Shown here piece by piece: positions 20,321-30,096 of a stretch of 64,000 nt of DNA. The DNA comes from Streptomyces clavifer (GTDB lineage Bacteria > Actinomycetota > Actinomycetes > Streptomycetales > Streptomycetaceae). The position numbers and the translations under genes were made by a program. The stretch is taken from the NCBI GenBank assembly GCA_014651175.1, contig BMWJ01000013.1:62001-126000 (forward strand), given 5' to 3'. Position 1 is the first letter of the stretch; every line of letters starts with the position of its first letter. The notes below the pieces were generated by a model. It did no database searches. It worked only from the letters and a program-made list of their open reading frames with translations, and was not told the origin of the DNA.

Positions 20321-21585
20321 GGGGTCCTCCCGCCTGATCGGCTCAGGGCGACGGCCGACTGGAATCCGCCGAACCCGCTGCCCACCGAGAGCACGCTGCG
20401 CAGTTTCAGGGGCCGTGCGGTGCGCGGCACGTAGTCGAGGTCGCACTCGGGGTCCGCGGTCTCGTAGTTGGCCGTGGGCGGCACCGTCTGGTGCTGGAGG
20501 GCCAGGACGCACGCGGCGATCTCGATCGCGCCGATGGCGCCGAGCGAGTGGCCGACCATGGACTTGATCGAGCTCATCGGGACCTTGTACGCGTGTGCGC
20601 CGAGGGCCCGTTTCACCGCCGCCGTCTCGTGCCGGTCGTTCTGCTTGGTGCCCGAGCCGTGCGCGTTGACGTAGTCGACCTGCGAGCCGTCGATCCGGGC
20701 CTGCGCGAGTGCTGTGTTGATGGCCTCGGCCATCTCCAGCCCTTCGCAGGTCAGCCCGGTCATGTGGTAGGCGTTGCCGAAGGTGGCGTAGCCCGATATC
20801 TCGCAGTAGACGGTGGCGCCGCGGGCGCGGGCGTGTTCGAGCTCCTCGAGTACGAGGACGGCTCCGCCCTCGCCCATGACGAATCCGTCCCTGCGGGCGT
20901 CGAACGGCCGGGAGGCGTGCTCCGGGTCGTCGTTGTTCGCCGAGGTCGCCTTGATCGCGTCGAAGCACGCCACCGTGATGGGGGTGATCGGCGTGTCGGA
21001 GGCGCCGGCGATGCAGACGTCGACCCTGCCCTCCTCGATGGACTGGAAGGCGTAGCCGATCGCGTCGAGGCCGGAGGTGCAGCCGGTGGACACGGTCTGG
21101 ACGGGCCCGTGCGCGCCGACCTCCTCGGCCACGGCCGAGGCGAGGGTGCTGGGTGAGAAGGCCCGCTCCAGATGGGCGCCCGCCGGCCGGTGGTCGACGT
21201 CCCAGCGCGCACCGCTGCCGCTGACCGCGACGTAGTCCTTCTCCAGGCGGGTGGTGCCCCCGACCGCCGTGCCGAGGGACACCCCGATGCGCCAGGGGTC
21301 CTCCTTCCCGGGGTCGAGACCGGCGTCGCTCAGCGCTTCCCTGGCAGCCACCAGGGCGAACTGGACGTACCGGTCCGAGCGCGCGATCAGGTCCTCGTCG
21401 AGGCCGTGGGCCACGGGATCGAAGTCGCACTCGGCGGCGATGCGTGAGCGGAACGCCGCCGGGTCGAAGAGGGTGATGCCGCGTGTCGCGGTGCGGCCGT
21501 TGGAGAGCAGGTCCCAGAACGCCGGGGCGCCGATCCCGCCGGGCGCGACGACACCGACTCCGGTGACCGCCACACGTCGTGTCAT
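20317..21585 (-). CDS. whiE ORFIII: Ketosynthase alpha (WhiE ORFIII type)
   Basis: The 422-residue condensing enzyme of a minimal type II polyketide synthase. The catalytic Cys is C169 in [13 protein letters not shown]; the histidines are in [11 protein letters not shown] and SMVGHSLGA. It forms a heterodimer with KS-beta and extends malonyl units on the ACP. The start overlaps the stop of the cupin gene by four bases (21582-21585) and the stop overlaps the KS-beta start, so the three genes form one coupled unit. Gene order and neighbours identify the whiE class rather than an antibiotic cluster: no ketoreductase is present. Confidence 0.96.
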   Translation of the reverse strand: MTRRVAVTGVGVVAPGGIGAPAFWDLLSNGRTATRGITLFDPAAFRSRIAAECDFDPVAHGLDEDLIARSDRYVQFALVAAREALSDAGLDPGKEDPWRIGVSLGTAVGGTTRLEKDYVAVSGSGARWDVDHRPAGAHLERAFSPSTLASAVAEEVGAHGPVQTVSTGCTSGLDAIGYAFQSIEEGRVDVCIAGASDTPITPITVACFDAIKATSANNDDPEHASRPFDARRDGFVMGEGGAVLVLEELEHARARGATVYCEISGYATFGNAYHMTGLTCEGLEMAEAINTALAQARIDGSQVDYVNAHGSGTKQNDRHETAAVKRALGAHAYKVPMSSIKSMVGHSLGAIGAIEIAACVLALQHQTVPPTANYETADPECDLDYVPRTARPLKLRSVLSVGSGFGGFQSAVALSRSGGRTP

Positions 21586-22025
21586 GACGCGGCCCCCGTT
21601 CGTTCTGGCGGCGCGTAGCCGTCACTGGGGTCCGCGGTCTCGGTGGCTTCGGTGTCGACGTGCCCGAGCTCGGGACGCGGGGCGAGCGGGCCGAGGTGGA
21701 AGACCATGCGCGCCTCCACGTCGCCCACGTTGCGGAAGCGGTGGCGGACGTGCGGAGGGATCAGCAGGCCCTGGTCGGGCCGCATCGGGTGCGGCTCACC
21801 GTCCAGGTCCACTTCGAGGAGCCCGTCCACGACGTACACGAACTCCTCCGAGTACGGGTGGTAGTGCTCACCGATGCGCTCTCCGGGGCGGACGATGGCC
21901 AGCCCCATGAAACCGCTGGTGGCACCCACCGCCGTCGGTGTGAGCATGGCGCGCAGATCGCCTCCGCGCCTGCGGTTGGGCTGTGTTTCGCTGAGGTCCA
22001 CGATGCGGGGACGGTGCGTGGTCAT
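21582..22025 (-). CDS. whiE ORFII: Cupin-domain protein (WhiE ORFII type)
   Basis: A 147-residue single cupin. Motif 1 is [17 protein letters not shown] (two His and a Glu as metal ligands) and motif 2 is [13 protein letters not shown]. Homologues are standard members of spore-pigment clusters (WhiE ORFII, CurC-like). They are thought to help in cyclisation or oxidation of the pigment, but the reaction is not established. A strong GGAGGAG ribosome site precedes the ATG. Confidence 0.9.
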   Translation of the reverse strand: MTTHRPRIVDLSETQPNRRRGGDLRAMLTPTAVGATSGFMGLAIVRPGERIGEHYHPYSEEFVYVVDGLLEVDLDGEPHPMRPDQGLLIPPHVRHRFRNVGDVEARMVFHLGPLAPRPELGHVDTEATETADPSDGYAPPERTGAAS

Positions 22026-22101
22026 GACTGCTCTCCTCCAGGCGCGTTGTGCGGTGTGACGGCATCCGCGGGGCGGTCCTCGCGGATGCCGGTGACTCGG
22101 T

Positions 22102-23220
22102 TCAGGACTCTGCGGCCCGACGGTCGGTGATGAGGTTCATCTCGGCCTGCGCGAGGAAGCGCGCGGCCTCCGTGTCCGTGGTGGGCAGGCCGTTCGCGCC
22201 GCCGTCCAGCAGCCGGCCGAGCATGGCCGCCTTGCGGTGGCCGCCGATGCCGAGCGCCTGTGTGGGCTGGGCGTCGAACGGGCCGCTCACTTCGAGGAGC
22301 CGCACCACGATGTCGTCGCGCTGGAAGATGGTGCTGCTCTCGATGGGGCTCGCGGCGTCGTCCGCGGCCTCTTCGTCCTGGCCGGCGAGCAGCCGGGCCA
22401 GCGCCATGCCGCAGCCTTCCTTGGCCTGGTAGAACAGCGCGTGCCGCTGGACGTCCGCGGCGGCGTGGCGGCCCGCCTTCACGTGGTGGACGGTCGGGAG
22501 TGCGGCCCGGGTGAAGAACATCCGGGCGGAGTCGGGATCGCTGAGGTCGCGGTCCTGCTCCAGGTACGGGTTGATGGCCTCCTCGACGGCCCTGACCTCG
22601 GGCTGACGGGAGACGTGGCGCAGGGCCGCCATCAGATCGCCCTCGACCTCCACCGCTCGCACGACACGGTTCCCGTGCATGAAGAGCGAGGTGCGGCACA
22701 GCCGGGTGTTCTCGTCGACCCGTGCCTGCGGGGAGTCGTAGTCGGCGAGGATCTTCGCGACCATCTCCTCCGTACCCGGCTTCACCGTGAAGGTGAGCGC
22801 GTGGCGTACCACGCCGTCGCCCAGACGAGGTGCCGCCTGGAGGCGGCCCTTGGCGGGCTCGGGGGCCCGCTCGAACGCGGCTCCGGTCTCGCGCAGCACG
22901 CTGAAGCGCAGGGAGCGGGTGTCGCGCACGCAGCTGTGCAGGGGCTGCACCGTCGCGACGTGCTCCTCGCTGTTCACCCAGGCGAGGAAGGGCGGGGCGC
23001 TCTCCCATTCGCTGGTGATCAGCCACTGCGAGGGGTTCTCGATGGACTGGCACAGCTGGTCGCTGATGTGTCCGGGGATCGACGCCACCTGGTTGCGCAT
23101 GTGCTCGTACGCCTCGAGGAACTGGTTCTGGGCGCCGTCGTGCAGGTCCAGCAGCAGTATGACCCGGAGCCTCGAACCGTCGAAGGCGGACTGAGATATA
23201 CGTTCCGAGAGGGTTGTCAT
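22102..23220 (-). CDS. whiE ORFI: SchA/CurD-like spore-pigment protein with ABM domain (WhiE ORFI type)
   Basis: The 372-residue protein has an N-terminal antibiotic-biosynthesis-monooxygenase-like ferredoxin fold (about 20-105: [38 protein letters not shown]). A SchA/CurD-type region follows (about 135-350: [65 protein letters not shown]). It is the first gene of the minus-strand pigment operon, as in whiE, with GAAGGAG before the ATG. Its biochemical role is not known. The operon promoter should lie in the 260 bases shared with the divergent hydroxylase gene. Confidence 0.9.
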   Translation of the reverse strand: MTTLSERISQSAFDGSRLRVILLLDLHDGAQNQFLEAYEHMRNQVASIPGHISDQLCQSIENPSQWLITSEWESAPPFLAWVNSEEHVATVQPLHSCVRDTRSLRFSVLRETGAAFERAPEPAKGRLQAAPRLGDGVVRHALTFTVKPGTEEMVAKILADYDSPQARVDENTRLCRTSLFMHGNRVVRAVEVEGDLMAALRHVSRQPEVRAVEEAINPYLEQDRDLSDPDSARMFFTRAALPTVHHVKAGRHAAADVQRHALFYQAKEGCGMALARLLAGQDEEAADDAASPIESSTIFQRDDIVVRLLEVSGPFDAQPTQALGIGGHRKAAMLGRLLDGGANGLPTTDTEAARFLAQAEMNLITDRRAAES

Positions 23221-23480
23221 CTTTCGTTCTCCTTCGAGACGGTGCGACGGCTACAGCCGTGGCCCGTCCTCATCCGTCGGGTTCGGTGGAAGCGGAGCAG
23301 GTCCCTGCCCGCTGACGCGTGACGTCCGCCTCCGCATCGCGAGTTCGCTCCCGCGACTGATCGTGGAACGCTGGTACGGGCGGCGCGAGATTTATGAACC
23401 GTTCAGGTGAGGCGGTGACCGAAGGCGCCGCACGAGGGCATGGACATTCCATCCGTCGTGCGGCCGAGCTGGAGCAACTG

Positions 23481-25118
23481 ATGAACGAGAACGTCGAGCA
23501 CCGCGTACCTGTCCTCATCGTGGGCGGCTCCCTGGTGGGCCTGTCCGCATCCCTCTTCCTGAGCCGCCTCGGCATCCGCCATCTGCTGGTCGAGAAGCAC
23601 GCCGACACGTCGACCCACCCGCGCGGGCGTGGCAACAACGTGCGCACGATGGAGGTGTTCCGTGCCGCGGGCGCGGAGCAGCTGATCCGGGACGCCGCTT
23701 CGGTGCTGGCGGACAACCACGGCATCCTCCAGGCGAAGTCGCTCACGGGGGACGACCAGGAGTGGCTGTTCAAGGAGATCGACCCGGGCGGCGGGCTCGC
23801 CCGGTTCAGCCCGAGCGGCTGGTGCCTGTGCAGCCAGAACGACCTGGAGCCCGTGCTCGTGCGCCGGGCCCGCGCCGAGGGCGGCGAGCTGCGCTTCTCC
23901 ACCGAGCTGCTCTCCTTCGAGCAGGACCCGGACGGGGTGACCGCCGTGGTGAAGGACCGGGAGACCGGGGAGCACACCACGGTGCGCGCGGACTATCTGG
24001 TGGCGGCCGACGGTCCGCGCAGCCCCATCCGGGAGCAGCTGCGGATCGGGCAGACGGGGCCCGGCGACCTGTTCCACAACGTGAGCATCACCTTCCGCTC
24101 CCGGCAGCTCGCCTCCGTGGTCGGCGACCGGCGCTTCATCGTCTGCTACCTGACGAATCCCGAGGCGGACGGGGCGCTGCTGCCGGTGGACAACGAGGAG
24201 CACTGGGTGTTCCACGCGCCGTGGCAGCCCGACCGGGGCGAGACGCTGGAGGACTTCACCGACGAGCGGTGCGCGGCGCACATCCGCAAGGCGGTCGGGG
24301 ATCGCGGCCTCGATGTCGAGATCACGGGCAAGGCCCCGTGGCACGCCGCGGAGCGCGTCGCCGAGAGGTACGGGGCCGGCCGGGTGTTCCTGGCCGGTGA
24401 CTCGGCCCACGAGATGTCCCCCACCGGGGCGTTCGGGTCCAACACCGGAATCCAGGACGCCCACAACCTGGCGTGGAAGCTGGCCGCGGTGCTGAACGGC
24501 ACGGCGGGGCCGGCGCTCCTGGAGACGTACGAGGCGGAGCGGCTGCCGGTGGCCCGGGCCACGAGCGCGCGCGCGTCGGCCCGTTCGGGGGAGCACAGCC
24601 ACCCGGGCTTCGCCGGCTCCCCGGGCCCGGTTGGCGGCGGGCGCAAGGGCGGCATGCTCACCGTCGCGCTCGGCTACCGCTACGTCCGGGGCGCGGTGCT
24701 CGGCACCGACCCCGACCTGCCGGTGGTGCCCGAGGGCATGGAGCTGAGGGGCGAACCCGGCACCCGCGCACCGCACCTGTGGGTCGGCCGGGACGGGAAG
24801 CGCGTGTCGACGCTGGATCTGTACGAGCGGTCGTTCGTGCTGCTGTTCGACGCCGGGCACCCGGAATGGCGTGCGGCGGCGACTCGGGTGGCGGAGCGTC
24901 TGGCTCTGCGCCTGGACGTCTTCGCGATCGGTTCGGGGCCCGGCGCCGATCTGGAGCCGTTGGGCGGGGCCGACTGGGCCGCGGCCCACGGCACGGGGGC
25001 CGAAGGCGCCGTGCTCGTGCGCCCCGACGCCTTCGTGGCCTGGCGGTCCGAGGGAGCGGCGGCCGACGCGGAGGCGACTCTGCACGAGGCGCTGACGGCG
25101 CTGCTCCGGCGCGGCTGA
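23481..25118 (+). CDS. whiE ORFVIII: FAD-dependent aromatic hydroxylase of the pigment cluster (WhiE ORFVIII type)
   Basis: The 545-residue protein has class A flavoprotein monooxygenase features: the dinucleotide fold VLIVGGSLVGLSASLFLSRLG at residues about 10-30, the DG motif region YLVAADGPRSPIREQL, and the second FAD motif RVFLAGDSAHEMSPTGAFG followed by NTGIQDAHNLAWKLA. It should hydroxylate the pigment polyketide using NAD(P)H and oxygen. It is transcribed divergently from the rest of the cluster, the same layout as whiE, where the hydroxylase has its own late sporulation promoter. The start at 23481 has GGAG seven bases upstream; an in-frame ATG at 23394 lacks one. Confidence 0.92.
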   Translation: MNENVEHRVPVLIVGGSLVGLSASLFLSRLGIRHLLVEKHADTSTHPRGRGNNVRTMEVFRAAGAEQLIRDAASVLADNHGILQAKSLTGDDQEWLFKEIDPGGGLARFSPSGWCLCSQNDLEPVLVRRARAEGGELRFSTELLSFEQDPDGVTAVVKDRETGEHTTVRADYLVAADGPRSPIREQLRIGQTGPGDLFHNVSITFRSRQLASVVGDRRFIVCYLTNPEADGALLPVDNEEHWVFHAPWQPDRGETLEDFTDERCAAHIRKAVGDRGLDVEITGKAPWHAAERVAERYGAGRVFLAGDSAHEMSPTGAFGSNTGIQDAHNLAWKLAAVLNGTAGPALLETYEAERLPVARATSARASARSGEHSHPGFAGSPGPVGGGRKGGMLTVALGYRYVRGAVLGTDPDLPVVPEGMELRGEPGTRAPHLWVGRDGKRVSTLDLYERSFVLLFDAGHPEWRAAATRVAERLALRLDVFAIGSGPGADLEPLGGADWAAAHGTGAEGAVLVRPDAFVAWRSEGAAADAEATLHEALTALLRRG

Positions 25119-25158
25119 ACACCCCGGCGCCCTCGTCCGGTGCCTCCGCCTCCTGCGT

Positions 25159-26679
25159 TCATCCCACGCCGAAGTCCCTCAGCGCGGCCAGGAACGCGTC
25201 CGGGTTGTCGCCGTGCACGAGGTGCCCCGCGTCGACGGAGACGTACTGCCCGCCGGGGATCCGGCGGGCCATCCGGGCCAGTTGCTGCTGGTCGATGTGG
25301 CTGCGGGCTCCGCCGACCACGAGCGCGGGGGCGGTGATCTCGCCCAGTCGCTCCCACACGGCCGGATCCGGGTCGCTCAGCTGGGCCTCGGTGCACGGCA
25401 CCACGGGCCAGTCGAAGCCGAGCTCTCCGGCGGGCCGCCGGGCCGGCGAGCGGGGCGTGTCGAGCGGAAGCAGCGGCGGGGCGTCCTCGATGACGAGTCC
25501 GCCGATAAGCCCGGGGTGCTGTGCGGCGAGCAGCAGGGCCGCCACTCCGCCCATCGAGTGCCCGATCAGGACGGCGCCGGGCAGGTTGCGGACCTCGAGG
25601 AACGCGTGCAGGTCGTCGCGGAAGAGTTCGAAGGAGTAGCGGCCCGGCCAGTCGCTGAGCCCGTGGCCACGGAAGTCGAGTGCGTACACCCGGTGCCGTG
25701 CCGCGAGCTGTTCGGCGATCCGCGTCCAGTCCCCGCTGCTGCCGCCTCGGCCGTGGGCGAGGACGACGGGCGGGGCCGCGGGGTCGCCCCAGAAGCGGTA
25801 CGCGAGCCGGATTCCGCCGGCGAGCACGCTGCTGACCCCGGGGTCGAGGAAGGCGGTGACGGTGCGGACGAAGGAGCCGGGGTCGTCCAGCCACGGGTAG
25901 TGGCCTGCGCCGCGCTGGACGACGAGCTCTCCGTAGGGGAAGAGCGCGGCCATCTCCGCCGCACGGTCGGGGGTGGGGCCGCCGTCGTACTCCCCCGCGA
26001 GGACGAGCACCGGGACCGGCAGCTCTCGCAGCGCGGTGATCACGGTGGCGGTGTCGAGGCCGTCCTGCGGGTAGTAGAGCGCTCCTGCCTCGGAGTTGGT
26101 CTGTGCCGCGGCCTCGGCGGCGTGGGCCCGGGCGGCGGCGTCCCAGCGCCCGTAGGTGAACGGCAGTGCGGCGGCCCGGGCCCCTGCGGTGGCACGCCCG
26201 GCCCGGATCTCCTCCAGTGCGGCACTCGCCTCCGCGTACCAGGGCTCGTGGCCGCGCAGCTCGGAGGCATGGCGCCGGTCCTGGTCGGTGGCCGGGATGC
26301 CGGTGGCTCGCGTACTGGGTGCGACGAGGGTGAGGGTGCGCAGTCGCTGCGGGTACCTCACTGCGTAGAGGGCCGCCAGGCTCGCGGACGCGGAGTGGCC
26401 GAGCAGATCGACCCGTTCGAGTCCGAGGTGTGCGCGCAGGGCCTCGACGTCGTCGACGAGCCGGTCGCAGCGGTACGTCGACGGGTCGTCCGGGCTCGCG
26501 GAGTCCCCGGTGCCGCGCAGATCGAGGAGGATCAGCCGGTGCGCGCGGGAGAGTCCGCCGAGGTCGCCGAGGTAGCGGGCCGCCCGCATCGGGCCACCGG
26601 GCAGACAGATCAGAGGCCGGCCCTCACCCGCGAGGTGGTAGGCCAGTTCGGTCCCGTCGTATGTGCGGAATGTCGGCAT
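25159..26679 (-). CDS. Tandem alpha/beta-hydrolase fusion protein
   Basis: The 506-residue protein contains two complete alpha/beta-hydrolase domains. Domain 1 (about 1-255) has an oxyanion-hole region ICLPGGPM, nucleophile elbow LLGHSASAS, acid region LAGEYDGG and histidine region GAGHYPW. Domain 2 (about 260-506) has VLAHGRGGSSGDW, nucleophile elbow LIGHSMGGVA and C-terminal DAGHLVHGDNP. Both triads look intact, so this is not a decayed duplication. The two domains differ clearly and the substrates are unknown. The ATG at 26679 is used; an in-frame ATG nine bases upstream is equally possible. It is convergent with the pigment hydroxylase (40 bases between stops) and could be an accessory gene of that cluster. 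Confidence 0.85.
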   Translation of the reverse strand: MPTFRTYDGTELAYHLAGEGRPLICLPGGPMRAARYLGDLGGLSRAHRLILLDLRGTGDSASPDDPSTYRCDRLVDDVEALRAHLGLERVDLLGHSASASLAALYAVRYPQRLRTLTLVAPSTRATGIPATDQDRRHASELRGHEPWYAEASAALEEIRAGRATAGARAAALPFTYGRWDAAARAHAAEAAAQTNSEAGALYYPQDGLDTATVITALRELPVPVLVLAGEYDGGPTPDRAAEMAALFPYGELVVQRGAGHYPWLDDPGSFVRTVTAFLDPGVSSVLAGGIRLAYRFWGDPAAPPVVLAHGRGGSSGDWTRIAEQLAARHRVYALDFRGHGLSDWPGRYSFELFRDDLHAFLEVRNLPGAVLIGHSMGGVAALLLAAQHPGLIGGLVIEDAPPLLPLDTPRSPARRPAGELGFDWPVVPCTEAQLSDPDPAVWERLGEITAPALVVGGARSHIDQQQLARMARRIPGGQYVSVDAGHLVHGDNPDAFLAALRDFGVG

Positions 26680-27029
26680 GGCCGCCATCCAAACAGGGCG
26701 GGCGGCTCTCCGTGGCCGCCTACGCCCACAGCGATCAGACGTGCACGACTCCGGACGTCGGCCGCCGCGGAGGCCGGCGGCCGCGGGACCATGCGTACGA
26801 GGCACGCCCCCTCATCGACATCCGATCGCGGAGTCCGAGCGGCGGCGCCACGGGCCGCCGGCCCGACGACCACCCCGGACACCCCGGACTCGCCGGACCG
26901 GGCTCCTCACCGGCCACGTCACACGCGGGACGTCGCCCCCCTTGCCAGGGCGCCGCGGATGCTGAATTACTGCTCCCAGGAGGATCGACCGAATGATCGG
27001 TCGTCCGCCACGGCGAGAGGATCATCCGC
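26680..27029. other. Intergenic region of divergent hydrolase and ligase genes
   Basis: 350 bases without a supportable gene. It holds the regulatory palindrome at 26986-27003 close to the ligase start. I cannot place promoters with confidence. Confidence 0.5.
26986..27003. promoter_or_regulatory. Candidate TetR-type operator
   Basis: CGACCGA ATGA TCGGTCG is a perfect 7-bp inverted repeat with a 4-bp spacer, placed 26 bases before the ATG of the CoA ligase gene. Its form (ACCGA-N4-TCGGT core) is like operators of TetR-family regulators of acyl-CoA or aromatic catabolism. No regulator gene of that family is adjacent. Confidence 0.5.
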
Positions 27030-28319
27030 ATGACGGCTCTGCTGGACGCGGCCGAGCGGCTCGGCCGTGACGAGCTGGAGGCGCTGCAGCTCGAACGGCT
27101 CCGGGACACGCTGCGGCACGCGTACGACCACGTCGGCTTCTACCGGGCGGCGTTCGACAAGGCAGGCCTGCGGCCCGAGGACTGCCGCACACTCGCCGAT
27201 CTCGCCCGTTTCCCCTTCACCGTCAAGGCCGACCTGCGCGACAACTACCCGTTCGGCATGTTCGCCGTGCCCGAGGAGCGGGTGCGGCGCATCCACGCGT
27301 CCAGCGGGACGACCGGCCGGCCGACCGTGGTCGGGTACACCGAGCGGGATCTGGACACCTGGGCGGACGTGGTCGCCCGGTCGATCAGGGCGGCGGGCGG
27401 GCGCCCGGGCCACAAGGTCCATGTGGCGTACGGATACGGACTGTTCACCGGAGGGCTCGGTGCGCACTACGGAGCGGAGCGGCTGGGCTGCACCGTCGTT
27501 CCGGCGTCCGGTGGCATGACGGCACGGCAGGTGCAGCTGATCCAGGACTTCGGGCCGGAGATCATCATGATCACGCCCTCCTACATGCTGACCCTTCTGG
27601 ACGAGTTCGAGCGCCAGGGCGTCGACCCGCGCACGACCTCGCTGCAGGTCGGCATCTTCGGTGCCGAGCCGTGGACCGAGCAGATGCGCAGGGAGATCGA
27701 GGAGCGGTGCGCGATCGACGCGGTCGACATATACGGGCTGTCCGAGGTGATGGGTCCCGGTGTGGCGCAGGAGTGCGTCGAGACCAAGGACGGGCTGCAC
27801 ATCTGGGAGGACCACTTCTATCCGGAGGTCGTCGACCCGTTCACCGGCGCGGTGCTGCCGGACGGTGAGGAGGGTGAGCTGGTGTTCACCTCGCTCACCA
27901 AGGAGGCCATGCCGGTGATCCGCTACCGGACCCGGGACCTGACGCGGCTGCTGCCCGGTACGGCACGGGTGTTCCGGCGGATGGAGAAGGTCACGGGCCG
28001 CAGCGACGACATGGTGATCCTGCGGGGGGTGAATCTCTTTCCCACCCAGATCGAGGAGATCGTGCTGCGGACACCGGGCGTGGCACCGCACTTCCAGCTG
28101 CGCCTGACCAGGCAGGGGCGCCTGGACGCACTGACCGTGCGGGCCGAGGCGCGGGCCGGTGCCACGCCGGAGGACCGTGCGACTGCCGCGCGGCTGATCG
28201 CGGCGGCCGTGAAGGACGGGATCGGTGTGACGGTCGGGGTCGAGATCGTGGACCCGGAGACGCTGGAGCGCTCGGTCGGCAAGATCAAGCGAATCGTCGA
28301 CCTCAGGGACGCCGGCTGA
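27030..28319 (+). CDS. Phenylacetate-CoA ligase (PaaK family)
   Basis: The 429-residue adenylate-forming enzyme shows the short PaaK form: P-loop IHASSGTTGRPTVVGYT, YGYGLFTGGLGAHYG, GAEPWTEQMR, IYGLSEVMGPGVAQEC and a C-terminal domain with GRSDDMVILRGVNLFPTQIEE and the catalytic lysine region SVGKIKRI. The family activates phenylacetate or related aryl acids to CoA thioesters. No other paa genes flank it, so it may work as a stand-alone ligase. GAGAGG precedes the ATG. A short direct repeat (28308-28325 and 28330-28347) duplicates the sequence around the stop codon. Confidence 0.9.
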   Translation: MTALLDAAERLGRDELEALQLERLRDTLRHAYDHVGFYRAAFDKAGLRPEDCRTLADLARFPFTVKADLRDNYPFGMFAVPEERVRRIHASSGTTGRPTVVGYTERDLDTWADVVARSIRAAGGRPGHKVHVAYGYGLFTGGLGAHYGAERLGCTVVPASGGMTARQVQLIQDFGPEIIMITPSYMLTLLDEFERQGVDPRTTSLQVGIFGAEPWTEQMRREIEERCAIDAVDIYGLSEVMGPGVAQECVETKDGLHIWEDHFYPEVVDPFTGAVLPDGEEGELVFTSLTKEAMPVIRYRTRDLTRLLPGTARVFRRMEKVTGRSDDMVILRGVNLFPTQIEEIVLRTPGVAPHFQLRLTRQGRLDALTVRAEARAGATPEDRATAARLIAAAVKDGIGVTVGVEIVDPETLERSVGKIKRIVDLRDAG

Positions 28320-28353
28320 GGAGCGAGGGGACGCCGGCTGGGGAGCGCAGGAC

Positions 28354-29238
28354 TCAGCGCTGCCCTGTGAGGGCTGCGAACACGACGACATTGCTCCGGT
28401 AGCCGGTCTTCTTGCTGTAGTCGCCTCCGCAGGTGATCACCCGGAGCTCGGGCCGGGCGGAGGCGCCGTAGACCTTCTTGTCGGGGAAGCTGCCCTTGTC
28501 GTAGACCTCGACGGCGTACACGGTGAACACGGCGGTCGTCAGGTCCGCCCGGATGATCTCGACGGTGGCGCCCTCGCGTACGAAGCCCAGCTTCTGGAAG
28601 ACGCCGGGCCCCAGGCGGGTGTCCACGTGCCCGGCGGTGATGGCGGTGCCCACGGAGCCGGGGTCCGTCCCGCCGGCGTACCAGCCTGCGAGGACGGGGT
28701 TGTTGTCGGGCGGGGGCTGCAGCGCTCCCGCCGCGTCGAGGGCGAGCCTCATCAGGGGGGCGTCCACGCCGATGGCGGGGATCCGCAGGCGGACGGGTTC
28801 CGACCGCGGCAGCGGCTGGACGGCACTCGGCGGGACACTGCGGCCGGGGGCCGGTGTCGCGGCGGCGGGCGCGGCAGGGAGCGCCGGCGCGGGGCGCAGG
28901 GGGGCCGGGCGCACGGCAGGCGGGGGGGCGAGCGCCGGTGGTACGGGGGCCGGGCTCACGAAGGCGGGGGGTGCGGGGGCGGGGCGGGCCGGTGCCATGT
29001 AGGCCAGGGCCGCGGCGGGCTCCGGAGACCGGCCGGTGGGCGGCGCGGTTGTCCCGGGGGAGGCGCCGGAGGCCGCCGGGGCGGGGGCAGGGACTGTATG
29101 GGCGCGCGGCGGCTGCGGCGGGTTCCCGTCCCGTGTACCGCTGACCACCAGGGCGGTGCCCGCCACCAGGGCCCAGACGAGGTGTTTGACGGTGGGGAAC
29201 GTCTGCGGTGGCGTGCTGGTCCTTCGCCCGGATTCCAT
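28354..29238 (-). CDS. Class F-type sortase, membrane-anchored with Pro/Ala-rich stalk
   Basis: The 294-residue transpeptidase has an N-terminal signal-anchor (about 18-33: HLVWALVAGTALVVSG), a Pro/Ala stalk (about 38-145) and a sortase domain (about 147-294). Catalytic residues are visible: His in TAGHVDT, Cys in LRVITCGG and Arg in TGYRSNVVVF. Class F sortases are common in actinobacteria, but their substrates are poorly known. It lies downstream of a secreted, C-terminally anchored protein on the same strand (93-base gap), which is the obvious candidate partner although it lacks a clear LPxTG motif. Confidence 0.87.
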   Translation of the reverse strand: MESGRRTSTPPQTFPTVKHLVWALVAGTALVVSGTRDGNPPQPPRAHTVPAPAPAASGASPGTTAPPTGRSPEPAAALAYMAPARPAPAPPAFVSPAPVPPALAPPPAVRPAPLRPAPALPAAPAAATPAPGRSVPPSAVQPLPRSEPVRLRIPAIGVDAPLMRLALDAAGALQPPPDNNPVLAGWYAGGTDPGSVGTAITAGHVDTRLGPGVFQKLGFVREGATVEIIRADLTTAVFTVYAVEVYDKGSFPDKKVYGASARPELRVITCGGDYSKKTGYRSNVVVFAALTGQR

Positions 29239-29331
29239 CGCGTGTGCCTCTGCTTCGCCGCGGGTGGGTGGGGAGTCCGCGGGCCCCGGACCGGTGCGGC
29301 GTCCGGGGGCCGCGCGACAGGGCTCGTGCGG

Positions 29332-29832
29332 TCAGGCGCCGGCGGCTGCCGTCCGACGCCGCATCCTGACCACTCCCCCGGCCACGGCGCCGGCGAGCAG
29401 GACGCCGCCCGCGGCGAGCTGCGTGCCCTGGTCCGCGGGGGCACCGAAGCCGGCGTCCACGCCGCCGGTCGGGGCGCGGCCGACGATCTCGTAGGTGTCC
29501 GTGATCTTGATCCGCGGCGGGCACTTCACGGTGACGGTGTCGATGCCCGGCCCGGTCCCCGCCGGGATCTCGAACTCTCCGACGAGCACGCCCGGACGGT
29601 CGCCCCCGAAGAGGTGGAAGTCGCCCGCGGCCTCCGAGACACCCTTGCCGTAGGTCTCCTTGCCGCAGGCTCTGGTGGTGACCGTGACCTTCGAGCCCGG
29701 CGACGCCTTCTTCGGATGGATGCGAAGGGTCTGCTCTGCGGCGGGAGTGTCCGCCGCCGCTGCGGCCGGGGCCGAGAGGGCGAGGGCACCGATGGCCAGA
29801 CAGATACCCGCACCGATGCGTGTGTTGCGCAT
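29332..29832 (-). CDS. Secreted protein with C-terminal membrane anchor, sortase neighbour
   Basis: The 166-residue protein has a signal peptide (about 1-27, ending AAAAA), a compact beta-rich exported domain (about 30-120: HPKKASPGSKVTVTTRACGK, FEIPAGTGPGIDTVTVKCPP with two cysteines) and a C-terminal helix LAAGGVLLAGAVAGGVV followed by RMRRR. That end has the hydrophobic-plus-basic shape of a sorting signal, but no LPxTG or LAxTG pentapeptide precedes it. Its role is unknown; it may be a surface protein co-expressed with the sortase. Confidence 0.75.
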   Translation of the reverse strand: MRNTRIGAGICLAIGALALSAPAAAAADTPAAEQTLRIHPKKASPGSKVTVTTRACGKETYGKGVSEAAGDFHLFGGDRPGVLVGEFEIPAGTGPGIDTVTVKCPPRIKITDTYEIVGRAPTGGVDAGFGAPADQGTQLAAGGVLLAGAVAGGVVRMRRRTAAAGA

Positions 29833-30096
29833 GAGGATCCTCCAACGGGAGCAGGGTCCGGCCTGTCTGCGCGGCGCCTCTGCTGTGCTCCGTTTCCGAG
29901 GCAAGCGACAGTCCGTCACCGCCGCAACACGACGGCCGGCCCTCCGCGTCACCCGGCCAGGCGCAGAAATCCACCAGCCGGTGATCGTTTCCCCAGGTCA
30001 CCGGGCGAGGGCCCGGCCTGAGGAACGATCAGCCGCCCGGCGGACGAACGGGTTAAGGGGCAGGCCCCAGGACCTGTTCCCCCGTGCGTCCGACCG

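Noticed and set aside
19070-21625. One 850-codon frame apparently joining the two ketosynthase genes
   Set aside because: Only its second half is the real KS-beta. The first half is an out-of-frame reading of KS-alpha; the true genes overlap by ATGA at 20317-20320.
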